Shown here: positions 1-8,482 of the stretch, one piece after another
Position numbering within the stretch: position 1 is the first letter of the stretch
How the letters are laid out: every line of letters begins with the position of its first letter
NCBI GenBank assembly: GCA_004559785.1
Contig: SFXD01000013.1
Location: 1-33,142 of the forward strand
Source of the DNA: a bacterium
Lineage (GTDB): Bacteria > Bacteroidota > Bacteroidia > Bacteroidales > Bacteroidaceae
DNA: 33,142 nucleotides
Direction: 5' to 3'
Program-made: the position numbers and the translations under genes
The notes under the pieces: generated by a model
What the model was told of the DNA's origin: nothing
Seen by the model: the letters and a program-made list of their open reading frames with translations, nothing else
The model's database searches: none

Positions 1-66
1 AATATAATGTTAATAAATATAATATGTCGTCAGATGAGCAATCTGTGCCAACGGTAGGATGGCAGA

Positions 67-942
67 TCAGATAACGATCTTGCTCTTGTGGTAGTTGTCG
101 CGGAAGGCCGTGGGGGAGCAACCCTTCTTCTTCTTGAAGATGCGGTTGAAGTTGCTGATGTTGTTGAATCCGCACTCGTAGCATATCTCCGCCACGTTGA
201 CAGTGCTGTCCACCAAGAGGCGCGCGGCATGGCCGAGCCTAATATCGATGATGTAGTCGGAGACGGTCTTGCCCGTCCTCATCCTGAAGAAGCGGCTGAA
301 GGCGGCAGGCGTCATGCCGGCGATGTCGGAGAGAGTCTTCAGCCGGATTTCCTTCTTGAAGTTCTCGTCGATGTATTCCTCCACCCTCCTAACCCTCTTG
401 CTCTCGGGCGTGTTCTTGACGTTGGCGAAGGACTTGCTGGCAAGCAGGTGGTAGTCGGTCTGGAGGGAGAGTTCGTACAGAATCTCCAGCAAGCTCAGCA
501 CGCGGTAGAATCCCGGCTGCGCATTGGTGATGTGCGTCAGCTTGCCATAGAGTTCCATAATGGCAGGCAACTCGAAGGCAATTCCTCGCTTGGCATTCTC
601 GAACATCGCCCTGAGGCTGCTGAGCTGGTTCTTGGCAAGGAACTGCTCGCCCAGCAGGTCGAACGGGAACTGAATGGTAATCTCGTGGATGGAATGGCTC
701 TGGCAGTCGTACTGGTCCCAGGTGTGCTCCAAGCCGCTGCCCACGAGAACGAGGTCGTACCTGCCGAGCACCTCGATGGAATCGCCTACGATTCTCCTTG
801 CCCCGTCGCAATTCTCCACGAAATTGAGTTCCATCTCGTCATGCTTGTGCAATGGATAGGAGAAAGCCTCCTTGTCCCTGTCCATCATGTAGAAGCAATC
901 CTTCTCTGACAGGGGTATGACTTCTGTTAATACTTTTTTCAT
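67..942 (-). CDS. AraC-family transcriptional regulator
   Basis: 291-residue DNA-binding regulator. The N-terminal half (about 20-160) contains HKHDEMELNFV, typical of the cupin-like effector-sensing domain of AraC proteins. The C-terminal 100 residues form the double helix-turn-helix domain: LKTLSDIAGMTPAAFSRFFR is the first unit, and VNVAEICYECGFNNISNFNR followed by a GCSPTAFR-type ending is the second. The length is usual for the family. Start is the ATG at 942, shortly downstream of a candidate minus-strand promoter. It lies downstream of, and in the same direction as, the surface-protein genes. Many one-domain-plus-cupin AraC proteins control nearby carbohydrate or surface genes, but the target and ligand here are unknown. 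Confidence 0.93.
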   Translation of the reverse strand: MKKVLTEVIPLSEKDCFYMMDRDKEAFSYPLHKHDEMELNFVENCDGARRIVGDSIEVLGRYDLVLVGSGLEHTWDQYDCQSHSIHEITIQFPFDLLGEQFLAKNQLSSLRAMFENAKRGIAFELPAIMELYGKLTHITNAQPGFYRVLSLLEILYELSLQTDYHLLASKSFANVKNTPESKRVRRVEEYIDENFKKEIRLKTLSDIAGMTPAAFSRFFRMRTGKTVSDYIIDIRLGHAARLLVDSTVNVAEICYECGFNNISNFNRIFKKKKGCSPTAFRDNYHKSKIVI

Positions 943-972
943 CGTGCGTACGCTATTAGTCGTTTTCGGTTG

Positions 973-1004
973 CTAAATTAGACAATTTTGTCCAAAACAG
1001 CAAA
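973..1004 (-). promoter_or_regulatory. Candidate promoter for the AraC-type gene
   Basis: On the minus strand TTTG (1004-1001) is followed after 20 bases by TAATTTAG (980-973), one base off the Bacteroidota consensus TTTG-N19-21-TAnnTTTG. A short palindrome, GACAATTTTGTC, sits in the spacer at 981-992 and could be an operator for autoregulation; that part is inference. The rest of 943-1120 shows no gene. Confidence 0.4.
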
Positions 1005-1120
1005 CAATGTCTGTAAAACAATTCCAAAACAGTGCATTTCTGATACGAATGGAGCAAAAAAAGGGGAAATTCCATGAGCCAGCCATCGCCAATTCATGGA
1101 AAATCCCTGATATTGGTTAG

Positions 1121-2197
1121 TTACCTGCGACTGGATCCCGATGAGAAGGGAATCCTGTAGGCAAGTGAAATGCTTAGGTTGGGATAGCACTTGAACCTGG
1201 ACACTAACCTTACCATGTCTCCCACCTTGCCCTTGATGCCTTCGAGGTCGCCTACGAGGTCTACGTGGTCGAGCGGTTCGTCCACCACGAAGTCGGATTG
1301 ATCCTCGTTGGGGCGCACGATGTCGTACCTGTAATCATCTATGTCGATGGCATCCACGTCGATCTTGTACACGTTGTCCACGTATACCTTCGGCTTGCCA
1401 CCCCAGAACATCACGCCTGCCTCCACGGAGAAATGCCAGCTATGGTCCTTGGACAGTGCGGTGGAATAACCGCAGCCGAGGTAGGGCCTGAACCTGTTGA
1501 CCCTCATCTGAGCCCTTACCGACCCGTATTCGTCGGGGACGAGCATAGCCTTCTTGCCGTCGTGGAACGTGCCGAGGGGTATGCCAAGCATACCCTTCTC
1601 AAGATAGTGCTTGTCGAGTTCCACGTCGGGCAGTTGGACGCCTCCCATCTCAATGCCCTCGAAGATGGACTCCTGCCTGCAGCTCTGGACGTAGAAATAG
1701 TTGTATGAGGTAACGCCGAGCAGTGTTGGGGCATCCTCTATGGCATTTACGGCATCGCCTATGCGGCTGCCTCCCACGAAGAATCCGGCGGTGAACTTCC
1801 AGTGCTTGTTGTTGCGGAACGGCAGGAAGTCGAGCATGAGCTTGAACTGTGCGAAATGTGGCTTCATGTCCATTGCCACCGACTCGTCCACCTTGAGGTG
1901 GAGTGTCTTGTCCATCATGTCGGAAATCTTCTGTATACCCGACTCGCTGACAGGCGAGCCGTCGCCCGTCTCTACCATGAAATCTGAATTGAGGGTAAGC
2001 TTGGGCATGTAAGTGAATCCTGTGCGTATCTGCAGGAAGTCGCACAACGGTGTGGCGACATCCAGTCCGACACCCATGGAGCCGGCGGTGAAACTGACGT
2101 CCATGTGCTGGAAGGGCTTTGTCTGAGCCTTGCCCAACAAGGGGCAGAGAAGGATGGCAAGCAAAGGAATTGCCGTATTCTTGAATGTCCCGTGCAT
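1121..2197 (-). CDS. Predicted outer-membrane beta-barrel-like protein
   Basis: 358-residue protein of no family I recognise with certainty. It starts with a signal peptide (MHGTFKNTAIPLLAILLCPLLGKAQ, cleavage after GKA). The mature part alternates short amphipathic, aromatic-rich strands: FLQIRTGFTYMP, WKFTAGFFVGGSR, RFRPYLGCGYST, WHFSVEAGVMFWGG and a final LSISLAYRIPF. This pattern is that of a small outer-membrane barrel, with the last strand near the C-terminus. An acidic insert (about 270-315) is rich in Asp and Val. It lies 64 bases downstream of the secreted-protein gene on the same strand and may share its transcript. The barrel fold is inferred from strand pattern only. Confidence 0.75.
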   Translation of the reverse strand: MHGTFKNTAIPLLAILLCPLLGKAQTKPFQHMDVSFTAGSMGVGLDVATPLCDFLQIRTGFTYMPKLTLNSDFMVETGDGSPVSESGIQKISDMMDKTLHLKVDESVAMDMKPHFAQFKLMLDFLPFRNNKHWKFTAGFFVGGSRIGDAVNAIEDAPTLLGVTSYNYFYVQSCRQESIFEGIEMGGVQLPDVELDKHYLEKGMLGIPLGTFHDGKKAMLVPDEYGSVRAQMRVNRFRPYLGCGYSTALSKDHSWHFSVEAGVMFWGGKPKVYVDNVYKIDVDAIDIDDYRYDIVRPNEDQSDFVVDEPLDHVDLVGDLEGIKGKVGDMVRLVSRFKCYPNLSISLAYRIPFSSGSSRR

Positions 2198-2261
2198 AAC
2201 TGATTATGGGATGTTCTGTAAATAATAATAATGTATGTGTTATCTGCTACAGGGCAACCGC

Positions 2262-3440
2262 CTACCTGACCACGGTCTTCCTGCCATTGACGAGGTAGAT
2301 GCCGGCGGGCAGTCCGTCGGTGTCAGCCTTCCTGCTAAGCTGTACGCCCTGCATGGTGTAGATGCCCTCTGCGTCGGCCTTGCCATCCTGCCGAACGCCG
2401 TCTATGCCCAGCTTCTGGTACTCCTCCTCGGTCATGACGGTGAACTCGGCAGGCATGCTGGCTGGGACGGGCAGGTAGCTGTGGTTGGCAGCCAAGCAGT
2501 CGTACACCACGTCCTGGTAGTTGACGTAAACCTCCAGCTGCACTATCGACTTGCCCGTGGAGACGAAAGCGAGCTTGCCTCCGTCCGTGCCCAGCACCCT
2601 CATGGAGCCGGCATCGTAGCGGACGTAGGAATCCTTGGAAGCGGGCCTCTCGTCGTTGGCGAAGAACGTGCCACGGAGCAGGTTACCCTTGATGGCAGGT
2701 GCGCTCTGCATGAGCAGGTCAATCCTATTGTCGGAGGGGTTCTCCGACTGGCATTCGACGATGACTGGCGTAGAGGCAGGGACGTCGCCCTCCAGTTCCT
2801 TAAGCACAGCCACCTTCTGCGCCACGTCGACGATGCTGATGGTGTACACCTTCATGCCGGGCGAGATGGTACGGAAGGGGAAGGCAGCATAGAAGGGGCA
2901 GTACCACTTGCCTTGCGCCTCCACGGTGGGCTTGAGTCCGAAGTAGTTGACCTCTTTGCTTGGGTCAATCTTGTCCACGTACCACTTGCGGTAGTTGAGC
3001 TTTCCGCCGTCGCCGAGCGTACCGCGCTCACGCGTGTCGGATGTGGAAATATCGCTGAGGTACTTGGTCACCCCAGACTGCGAGGCGTATACCTCGTAGG
3101 AGCCGTCGGTCATGTGGTTGATGGTGACGTAGTGCTGCACGAGCTTGTATATGCCCGTACCCTGTGCCTCCAGGTCGTACTTCTTGTCGGTTACCTGCCT
3201 GATGTAGATGACGCTGGAGGGGTCTGATATCGTGCGTGAGGGATTCTTCCAGAGCTGTATTGCGCCGTAGTCCACCACATCCAAATTATAGCTGCCAGTA
3301 TTGTCCTTAACGTAGATGTAACGCTCCGAACCCTTGTTCCAGACGCGGTAGTAGCCGTCGGTGGTATAGCCGCTGCTCTGTGCGTAAAGGGAGAGTGTAG
3401 TGAGGGCAAAGGATGCCAGTGCGAGATAAAGTCTTTTCAT
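2262..3440 (-). CDS. Secreted protein with short T9SS-like C-terminal sorting region
   Basis: 392-residue exported protein. It has a signal peptide (MKRLYLALASFALTTLSLYAQ), then a mature domain that begins SSGYTTDGYYRVWNKGSERYIYV. Such 'DGYYRVxN' openings are common in secreted Bacteroidales proteins, where they resemble lectin-like or ricin-type repeats. The last 45 residues contain GIYTMQGVQL and LPAGIYLVNGRKTVV, the pattern of short type-IX-secretion-like C-terminal domains seen on many Prevotella proteins. I do not recognise an enzymatic motif. Upstream the gene is separated from the OmpA-like gene by a hairpin terminator, so it probably has its own promoter; I see no good TAnnTTTG box for it. 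Confidence 0.82.
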   Translation of the reverse strand: MKRLYLALASFALTTLSLYAQSSGYTTDGYYRVWNKGSERYIYVKDNTGSYNLDVVDYGAIQLWKNPSRTISDPSSVIYIRQVTDKKYDLEAQGTGIYKLVQHYVTINHMTDGSYEVYASQSGVTKYLSDISTSDTRERGTLGDGGKLNYRKWYVDKIDPSKEVNYFGLKPTVEAQGKWYCPFYAAFPFRTISPGMKVYTISIVDVAQKVAVLKELEGDVPASTPVIVECQSENPSDNRIDLLMQSAPAIKGNLLRGTFFANDERPASKDSYVRYDAGSMRVLGTDGGKLAFVSTGKSIVQLEVYVNYQDVVYDCLAANHSYLPVPASMPAEFTVMTEEEYQKLGIDGVRQDGKADAEGIYTMQGVQLSRKADTDGLPAGIYLVNGRKTVVR

Positions 3441-3529
3441 TTTGTTATCCTTGAAACATTATATATAATGGTATGCCACACGAGAGAAATGCCAGAGGCA
3501 CGCCCCCGCCGCAGGCTGAGCATGAAAAC

Positions 3530-3570
3530 GTACGTCCCCAGCATCCACGGATGGACGTTGGGGAGCGTAC
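3530..3570 (-). terminator. Hairpin terminator after the OmpA-like gene
   Basis: A long imperfect inverted repeat runs from GTACGTCCCCA (3530-3540) to TGGGGAGCGTAC (3559-3570), with inner CATC/GATG pairing. Read on the minus strand it lies 36 bases past the OmpA-like stop codon and is followed by GTTTTC. The short T run makes it a moderate rather than textbook intrinsic terminator. Confidence 0.5.
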
Positions 3571-3605
3571 AAATTATACGTATCGCTATCGATCATCGCA
3601 CGCCA

Positions 3606-4745
3606 TTACTCAGCAATGCAGATGCTGACACGGTTGAGGTCGTTCTGCTCGTAAGGCTGAACGGTGTCACCCTTAGAATCAACATTGATGCGGTCCTTGG
3701 CAATGCCGAACTTCTTGACGAGCAGGTCAGCCACAATCTGGGCACGCTTGCGAGCGTATCCTACGTTGATGGTTGGGTTGCCGGTCTTCTTGTCGGCATA
3801 TCCCGTGATGGACACCTTGGCCTCGGGATACTTGTTGAGGTAGGCTGCAACCTCCTCCACCTTGGGCATCTCAGCCTTGGAAACCTCTGAGCCACGGATG
3901 ACGAAGAAGATGTCGCGTCGCAGCGTCTCGCGCTTTGCAGCGGTAGCAGGAGCGTCCTTGTATACCACCTTCTCCACAATCTTCTCCACGGGCTTCTCTA
4001 CGATCTTCTCCACGTACTTGCCTGCACATGGGTCGTCGCGCCTAACCTTCTTTGTAGTCTTTCCGATGTGGTACTTGACGCCCACGAGTGCGTTGAAATA
4101 CCAGTCGGCATTGTCGGCGGGCTTTGAGTTGTAGGCATCGGAGAGCACGTTGCAGTTGACCTCAAGTCCTACGTCGAGCCTCTTGCATACACGGAAGTCG
4201 AGGAATGCGCCCATGCGTCCTACCATGAAGCACTTGGTACCGTCCCAGTAGTTGTTCATGCAGCGTGAGGGATCCACGCCGGGATATGCTGAGAGCACCA
4301 TAGAGCGTGCATCCACAGCCTCGTCGTTGTTCCAAGCCACGTTGAGTCCGAGACCTGCGAAGAGCCCTACGTTGCAAAGCCTGGGCTTCCATCCTAACAG
4401 GTTGGTCAGGTTGCACGTAGCCTCCAATGATGGAGCGATGTAGTTGTACTTCCATCCGAAGCGGTTGCCGTCGTGGAACTTGGAGCCACCCTTGCTCTGC
4501 CAGGTGTTGGCAGAGAGCCGGAGTCCCCAAACGGGAGTGAAGAGGTAACCTCCAGCCACCTGCACGTTAGGTGAGACGAGGTCTTGGAAACTGCGTTCAC
4601 CAAGAGTGTACTGGCCTCCCACCTGACCCTGTACATACCAATGAGGATTGAATGCATCCACCATTTGGTCGCCTGCCGTCTGCGCGGATGCTGTGAGGCA
4701 TCCGGCAGCGAGCAGTGCTATTGATAATATATTCCTAACTTTCAT
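3606..4745 (-). CDS. OmpA-family outer-membrane/peptidoglycan-binding protein
   Basis: 379 residues. Signal peptide 1-22 (ending CLTASAQ), then an N-terminal region of amphipathic strands (about 30-235; WYVQGQVGGQYTLGER, GLRLSANTWQSKGG, VGLFAGLGLNVAWNN) consistent with a membrane barrel. A linker follows with repeated VEK units (YVEKIVEKPVEKIVEKVVYK), then a C-terminal OmpA domain (about 275-379). The peptidoglycan-contact segment is TGYADKKTGNPTINVGYARK, with the Asp and Arg that bind diaminopimelate in this family. It tethers the outer membrane to the wall. It lies 42 bases downstream of the coiled-coil lipoprotein gene on the same strand, so co-transcription is likely. Similar to Bacteroidales OmpA-like major surface proteins. 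Confidence 0.95.
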   Translation of the reverse strand: MKVRNILSIALLAAGCLTASAQTAGDQMVDAFNPHWYVQGQVGGQYTLGERSFQDLVSPNVQVAGGYLFTPVWGLRLSANTWQSKGGSKFHDGNRFGWKYNYIAPSLEATCNLTNLLGWKPRLCNVGLFAGLGLNVAWNNDEAVDARSMVLSAYPGVDPSRCMNNYWDGTKCFMVGRMGAFLDFRVCKRLDVGLEVNCNVLSDAYNSKPADNADWYFNALVGVKYHIGKTTKKVRRDDPCAGKYVEKIVEKPVEKIVEKVVYKDAPATAAKRETLRRDIFFVIRGSEVSKAEMPKVEEVAAYLNKYPEAKVSITGYADKKTGNPTINVGYARKRAQIVADLLVKKFGIAKDRINVDSKGDTVQPYEQNDLNRVSICIAE

Positions 4746-4787
4746 AATATATATCCATGTATTCTGTGTTCAACAAATAGAGAGAGG

Positions 4788-7700
4788 TTACTGGACGGTG
4801 AGGTAGAACTTGCGTGTAGCAATCTTGCCGTGATAGTCGAGAGCCGAGTAGGCAAGCTCGTATACATATCCGGCCTTGAGTCCTGCCAGGCTCAGGTCGT
4901 GAGTCTGTCCGTCGAGACGCTCGTTGATGTTCTTGCCAGCGGCATTTGCTGCCTTGAGGGCTGTGAGGCAAGCTGCGTCGCCACCCTGTGCGCTCTTGTC
5001 GCCCTTGAACACATTGGTAACTGCCACGTGCTTGCGGCAAACGGGCACTGCGAGCTCCATAGTCCAGGTGGTTGGAGTCAGTGTCAGCGTCGTACCTGCG
5101 AACTTGGTTGGGTAGTTCTTGGTCTGGCTGAGGTTCTTGATACCGCTGTCGTCGGAAGCGAACATCACGGGCTGGAGGCGGCTGTTGACGCTGTTGATGA
5201 TGTTAGCCAGCTTGTCGTTGACGTTCTGCAGGTAGTCCTTTACCTTGTCGATGTAGTGCTCAATCTTGTTGTTGATGGCTGTGTTGTACTTGTTGATGTC
5301 GTCGAGCATGTCGTTGACGTCCTCCAGAACCTTCTCAACCTGCTCGAGCATCTCGTTCACGCTTCCGAGCGAGCCTTGTGCCGTGCCCCAGAGAGACTCT
5401 GCTGCGTCGGAGAGGTCGCGAGTGATGAGGATGCGGAATGTCTTGGCATCGCCGTTGCCCTCGCCTACGTATATGGGGTTGCCCTCAGAGTCGAGCCTGT
5501 AGTCGCCGAAGTAAACCCACTTCTCGATATTGACTTTGGTAGAAACAGTCTGGTCGACAGAGATGGTCACCGTCTGGTTAGCATCGTATTTCAGTTTTGC
5601 CACTGCGATACCATCCAACTTAATCTGTCCTCCGTCTATTTCGGCTTTTGCATCCACCTCAACCTGATCGAGATCGACTACGGCATTTCCAATCGTGTTA
5701 TTATACATGTCCTTAACAGGAACGAGGAGAGTAGCTGAGCCGTCGCTATTCTTGACATCCGTGGTAACCACGATGGTAGGAGCGTCAACCTCCACCTGTG
5801 ACATGTCGATTTCTATATCCTTGTCTATATGGATAGGCACGTTTACGTCCTGGCTGAACTTGACGGGCACATTGACAGTCTCGGAGAGGTCGAGGTGATA
5901 CTTGAGTCCGTCGATGACGAAGGTGGTGTCGATGGTCACGCTGAAGAGAGCGAGCTGCTCGGGCGTGAGGTCCTCTATCTCAATCTTCTTGATGTTGATT
6001 GCCCTGATGTCAGTTACGATGGGACTTCCGTTTATCTTCTTGAACACGAGGTTCACGTTGTTCTGCAGAGAGTTGGAAACTCGGTCGAGCAGAGTGTTGG
6101 CACGCTCAAAGCCTGGAACTGTCTCTACGTTGACGTCCTTGAATGTCTCGAAGGAGAGAGGCTTGACTGCAGTGGCAGCGATGTCTGCGCGAGAAGAAGT
6201 ATAGTTCTGGTTGCCATTGACGTCGGTCCATGGAGCGCGGAGCAGCGTCTTGTTGAGGCGTGCGCTCTGTACCACCTTGTTCATGTCTGAAGCGAGGCTG
6301 AGGAGGTCGGTCTTGGAAGCTGCCACGGTATTGTTATCGAGGCTCTCCTTGACCATATCCTTAAGCGTACCTGCGGCATTCTTGGCAGCGTCCATGTCGA
6401 TGTCCACCTTGTCCACCTTGTTAAGTGTGGCGGCATCCACGTATGCACCAGCCTTGTATAGGCCGCCTGCGCGTGTCCATCCGAATTCGAGTACGTCGCT
6501 CGTGCTGGCAAGCGGAGTCAGGTTGAAGCCAGATGTACCGTGAGCCGTGTTAACGAGTTCGAGCTGAACGCCCGAGCAGTCGAGTCCGTTGGGGTTGATG
6601 GTAACGTATACCTCACCTCCGTCGGCACGTCCGGTTGGGCGGTTGAAGAGAGGACGGCCAGCCTTGATGTATGGGTTGGACTCGTCAACAGCGAGGGATG
6701 GGTTGCAGAGAGCAATCATCTCCATATCCTTCTCGGAGAGTTCCACGTTGCCAGAGACTGTGGCGTATGGGCCATATCCGGCGGGGCTGGGGAAGAAGAT
6801 TGGGTTGGAAGCGTCTCCGTAGAATGCGATGAGCACGTTGCTGCTGATGTCGAACGGAGTGCTAAACGAACCGAACCATGGGTTGGTAACCTTCTGAATC
6901 TCTATGCCCGTTATCTGGCGTGCGATGGCCTCCTTCAGGGCATCTACAGCGTCGAACAAGTCGTTGATGTTATCTGTATTCTCCTTAACCTGAGCCTTGA
7001 GAGAATCTACATCCTCTACGATTTTGTCAATCTGATCCTGCAGGATGGAGTCAGCCTTCTCGCTTGCCACCTTCAGGTCGCGTACTTTCTCGGCATTGGC
7101 TGCGATGCTGTCGGACATCAGCCTAATCTTCTCGTTGATAAGGTCGTTGAGCTTTTCGTTCAGCACATTTACGCTGTCGCGAATGATAGTGGTGACATTG
7201 CTAAGAGAATCCGTCTTGGACTCGAGAGCCACTACGCGGTCTTCAAGGCCGTTGACAGCATTGCCCAGTGAGTCGGACTTCTGCTCCACAGCCTGCTTGA
7301 GTTCGGTAATGGTTTCCTTCATTTCCTGAGAATTCTCGGTAAGACGCTCTATCATGATTGAGTCGCGGCGAGAAACTGCAAGAGCCTCACGCGCATCGGC
7401 AATGGCACCACCAAGGTCGCCTGTAAGGGTAACCATGCCTTGCTGAATGTCGCTTATCTGCTGAGTATGAGTCTCAATGAGAGTGTTGTTGGTGTCAACG
7501 ATTCCCTGCATCTGGTCTGCAAGAGCCTTTGCTGCGTCTGCAACTACCTTGGCCTGCTCCAGGGCATCGCTTGCGGTGCTTGCAGCATCTTCAGCTCTCT
7601 GTGCTGCGGCTTCAGCAAGTTGCTTTGAAGCCTCCGCTGCTGCCTGGGCTGCCTGCGCAGAAGCTACAGCCTGGTTAATCTGAACCTGTGCGTCTGTAAT

Positions 7701-8231
7701 GGCTTGTTCCAGCTCAGTGAGCTTTGCCCATATTGCTGCAGCATCGCAATTGCATGATCCTGCATTGGCAATCAATGCCTCGAGGCGAGCCACTTCGTCC
7801 TGAAGGCTCTGCTTGGTAGCGTACGTAGATGCCACGGTAGCCTGATAAGCCTCGTAGCTGTCTTTCAAGTTATCCAGCAATTGCTTGTAGGCATCCAGCA
7901 GGTTGGCATCGGCCTTTCCCGACTCGAGGGCGGCAATCCTGTCTGTAAGGGCCTGGATGGTCTGGTTCATGAGGTCGCGGTCACATTCGCAGCTTTTCAT
8001 GCCATCCAACTGGGTCTTCATCGTAGTCACCTGTTGCTTCAGGTTGTCAATCTGAGTCTGCAGTGCATCTTTGAGAGCGGCATCATCGGAAATCATCTTG
8101 AGGCGAAGCTCGTTGATTTCGTTCTGCAACTCGACGAACATGTCGTCGCTCGTATCCTTGCAAGCAACGAATGTGCCCATGGTGACAGCAACCGCTGCCA
8201 GCATTAGGAATTGAATAAACTTTCTTTTCAT
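4788..8231 (-). CDS. Giant coiled-coil surface lipoprotein
   Basis: 1147 residues. Type II signal peptide with lipobox ending FVAC (Cys24). The acidic stretch after it (CKDTSDD) resembles the Bacteroidota lipoprotein export signal that sends lipoproteins to the cell surface. Residues about 30-440 are almost continuous heptad-type coiled coil: LQNEINELRLKMI, then an Ala-rich section (AQAAQAAAEASKQLAEAAAQ), then LNEKLNDLINEKI and similar. The rest is beta-rich and Asp/Val-rich, with a second coiled coil near 1000-1060 (LEQVEKVLEDVNDMLDDINK). It resembles the long coiled-coil lipoproteins common in Prevotella, which have no assigned function. A stalk or adhesin-like scaffold is plausible, and pairing with the OmpA-like gene fits an envelope role. 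Confidence 0.85.
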   Translation of the reverse strand: MKRKFIQFLMLAAVAVTMGTFVACKDTSDDMFVELQNEINELRLKMISDDAALKDALQTQIDNLKQQVTTMKTQLDGMKSCECDRDLMNQTIQALTDRIAALESGKADANLLDAYKQLLDNLKDSYEAYQATVASTYATKQSLQDEVARLEALIANAGSCNCDAAAIWAKLTELEQAITDAQVQINQAVASAQAAQAAAEASKQLAEAAAQRAEDAASTASDALEQAKVVADAAKALADQMQGIVDTNNTLIETHTQQISDIQQGMVTLTGDLGGAIADAREALAVSRRDSIMIERLTENSQEMKETITELKQAVEQKSDSLGNAVNGLEDRVVALESKTDSLSNVTTIIRDSVNVLNEKLNDLINEKIRLMSDSIAANAEKVRDLKVASEKADSILQDQIDKIVEDVDSLKAQVKENTDNINDLFDAVDALKEAIARQITGIEIQKVTNPWFGSFSTPFDISSNVLIAFYGDASNPIFFPSPAGYGPYATVSGNVELSEKDMEMIALCNPSLAVDESNPYIKAGRPLFNRPTGRADGGEVYVTINPNGLDCSGVQLELVNTAHGTSGFNLTPLASTSDVLEFGWTRAGGLYKAGAYVDAATLNKVDKVDIDMDAAKNAAGTLKDMVKESLDNNTVAASKTDLLSLASDMNKVVQSARLNKTLLRAPWTDVNGNQNYTSSRADIAATAVKPLSFETFKDVNVETVPGFERANTLLDRVSNSLQNNVNLVFKKINGSPIVTDIRAINIKKIEIEDLTPEQLALFSVTIDTTFVIDGLKYHLDLSETVNVPVKFSQDVNVPIHIDKDIEIDMSQVEVDAPTIVVTTDVKNSDGSATLLVPVKDMYNNTIGNAVVDLDQVEVDAKAEIDGGQIKLDGIAVAKLKYDANQTVTISVDQTVSTKVNIEKWVYFGDYRLDSEGNPIYVGEGNGDAKTFRILITRDLSDAAESLWGTAQGSLGSVNEMLEQVEKVLEDVNDMLDDINKYNTAINNKIEHYIDKVKDYLQNVNDKLANIINSVNSRLQPVMFASDDSGIKNLSQTKNYPTKFAGTTLTLTPTTWTMELAVPVCRKHVAVTNVFKGDKSAQGGDAACLTALKAANAAGKNINERLDGQTHDLSLAGLKAGYVYELAYSALDYHGKIATRKFYLTVQ

Positions 8232-8290
8232 ATTTATTTGTTTTGTGTGAAATGTTTACTAACTACTACCAAATATCACTTTTCCGTCTG

Positions 8291-8298
8291 CAAATGTA
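8291..8298 (-). promoter_or_regulatory. Promoter -7 element for the lipoprotein-OmpA transcript
   Basis: TACATTTG on the minus strand matches TAnnTTTG exactly and lies 60 bases upstream of the lipoprotein ATG. No clear -33 TTTG is seen at the expected spacing. The interval 8232-8482 is the divergent promoter region for the lipoprotein and tyrS; it is AT-rich and holds no gene. Confidence 0.55.
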
Positions 8299-8380
8299 CA
8301 ACTAATATCATATATGACATTGCAGGCACCCTTCTATTTTAAGAATATTTAACGTAAAATTTATATTTAAAGGCTCAACG

Positions 8381-8412
8381 CTTGGAAAATACACTCATAA
8401 ATTGTACCTTTG
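8381..8412 (+). promoter_or_regulatory. tyrS promoter
   Basis: CTTG (8381-8384), 20 bases, then TACCTTTG (8405-8412). This is a good Bacteroidota primary sigma factor promoter. It leaves a leader of about 65 bases before the tyrS ATG. The same CTTG-N20-TACCTTTG arrangement recurs before tRNA-Gln. Confidence 0.7.
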
Positions 8413-8482
8413 CAACCGCAATGTAATTTTAATATTAGGTATACACACGCAAAAGGAAAACCGAACAAAAGAATAAGAAAAG

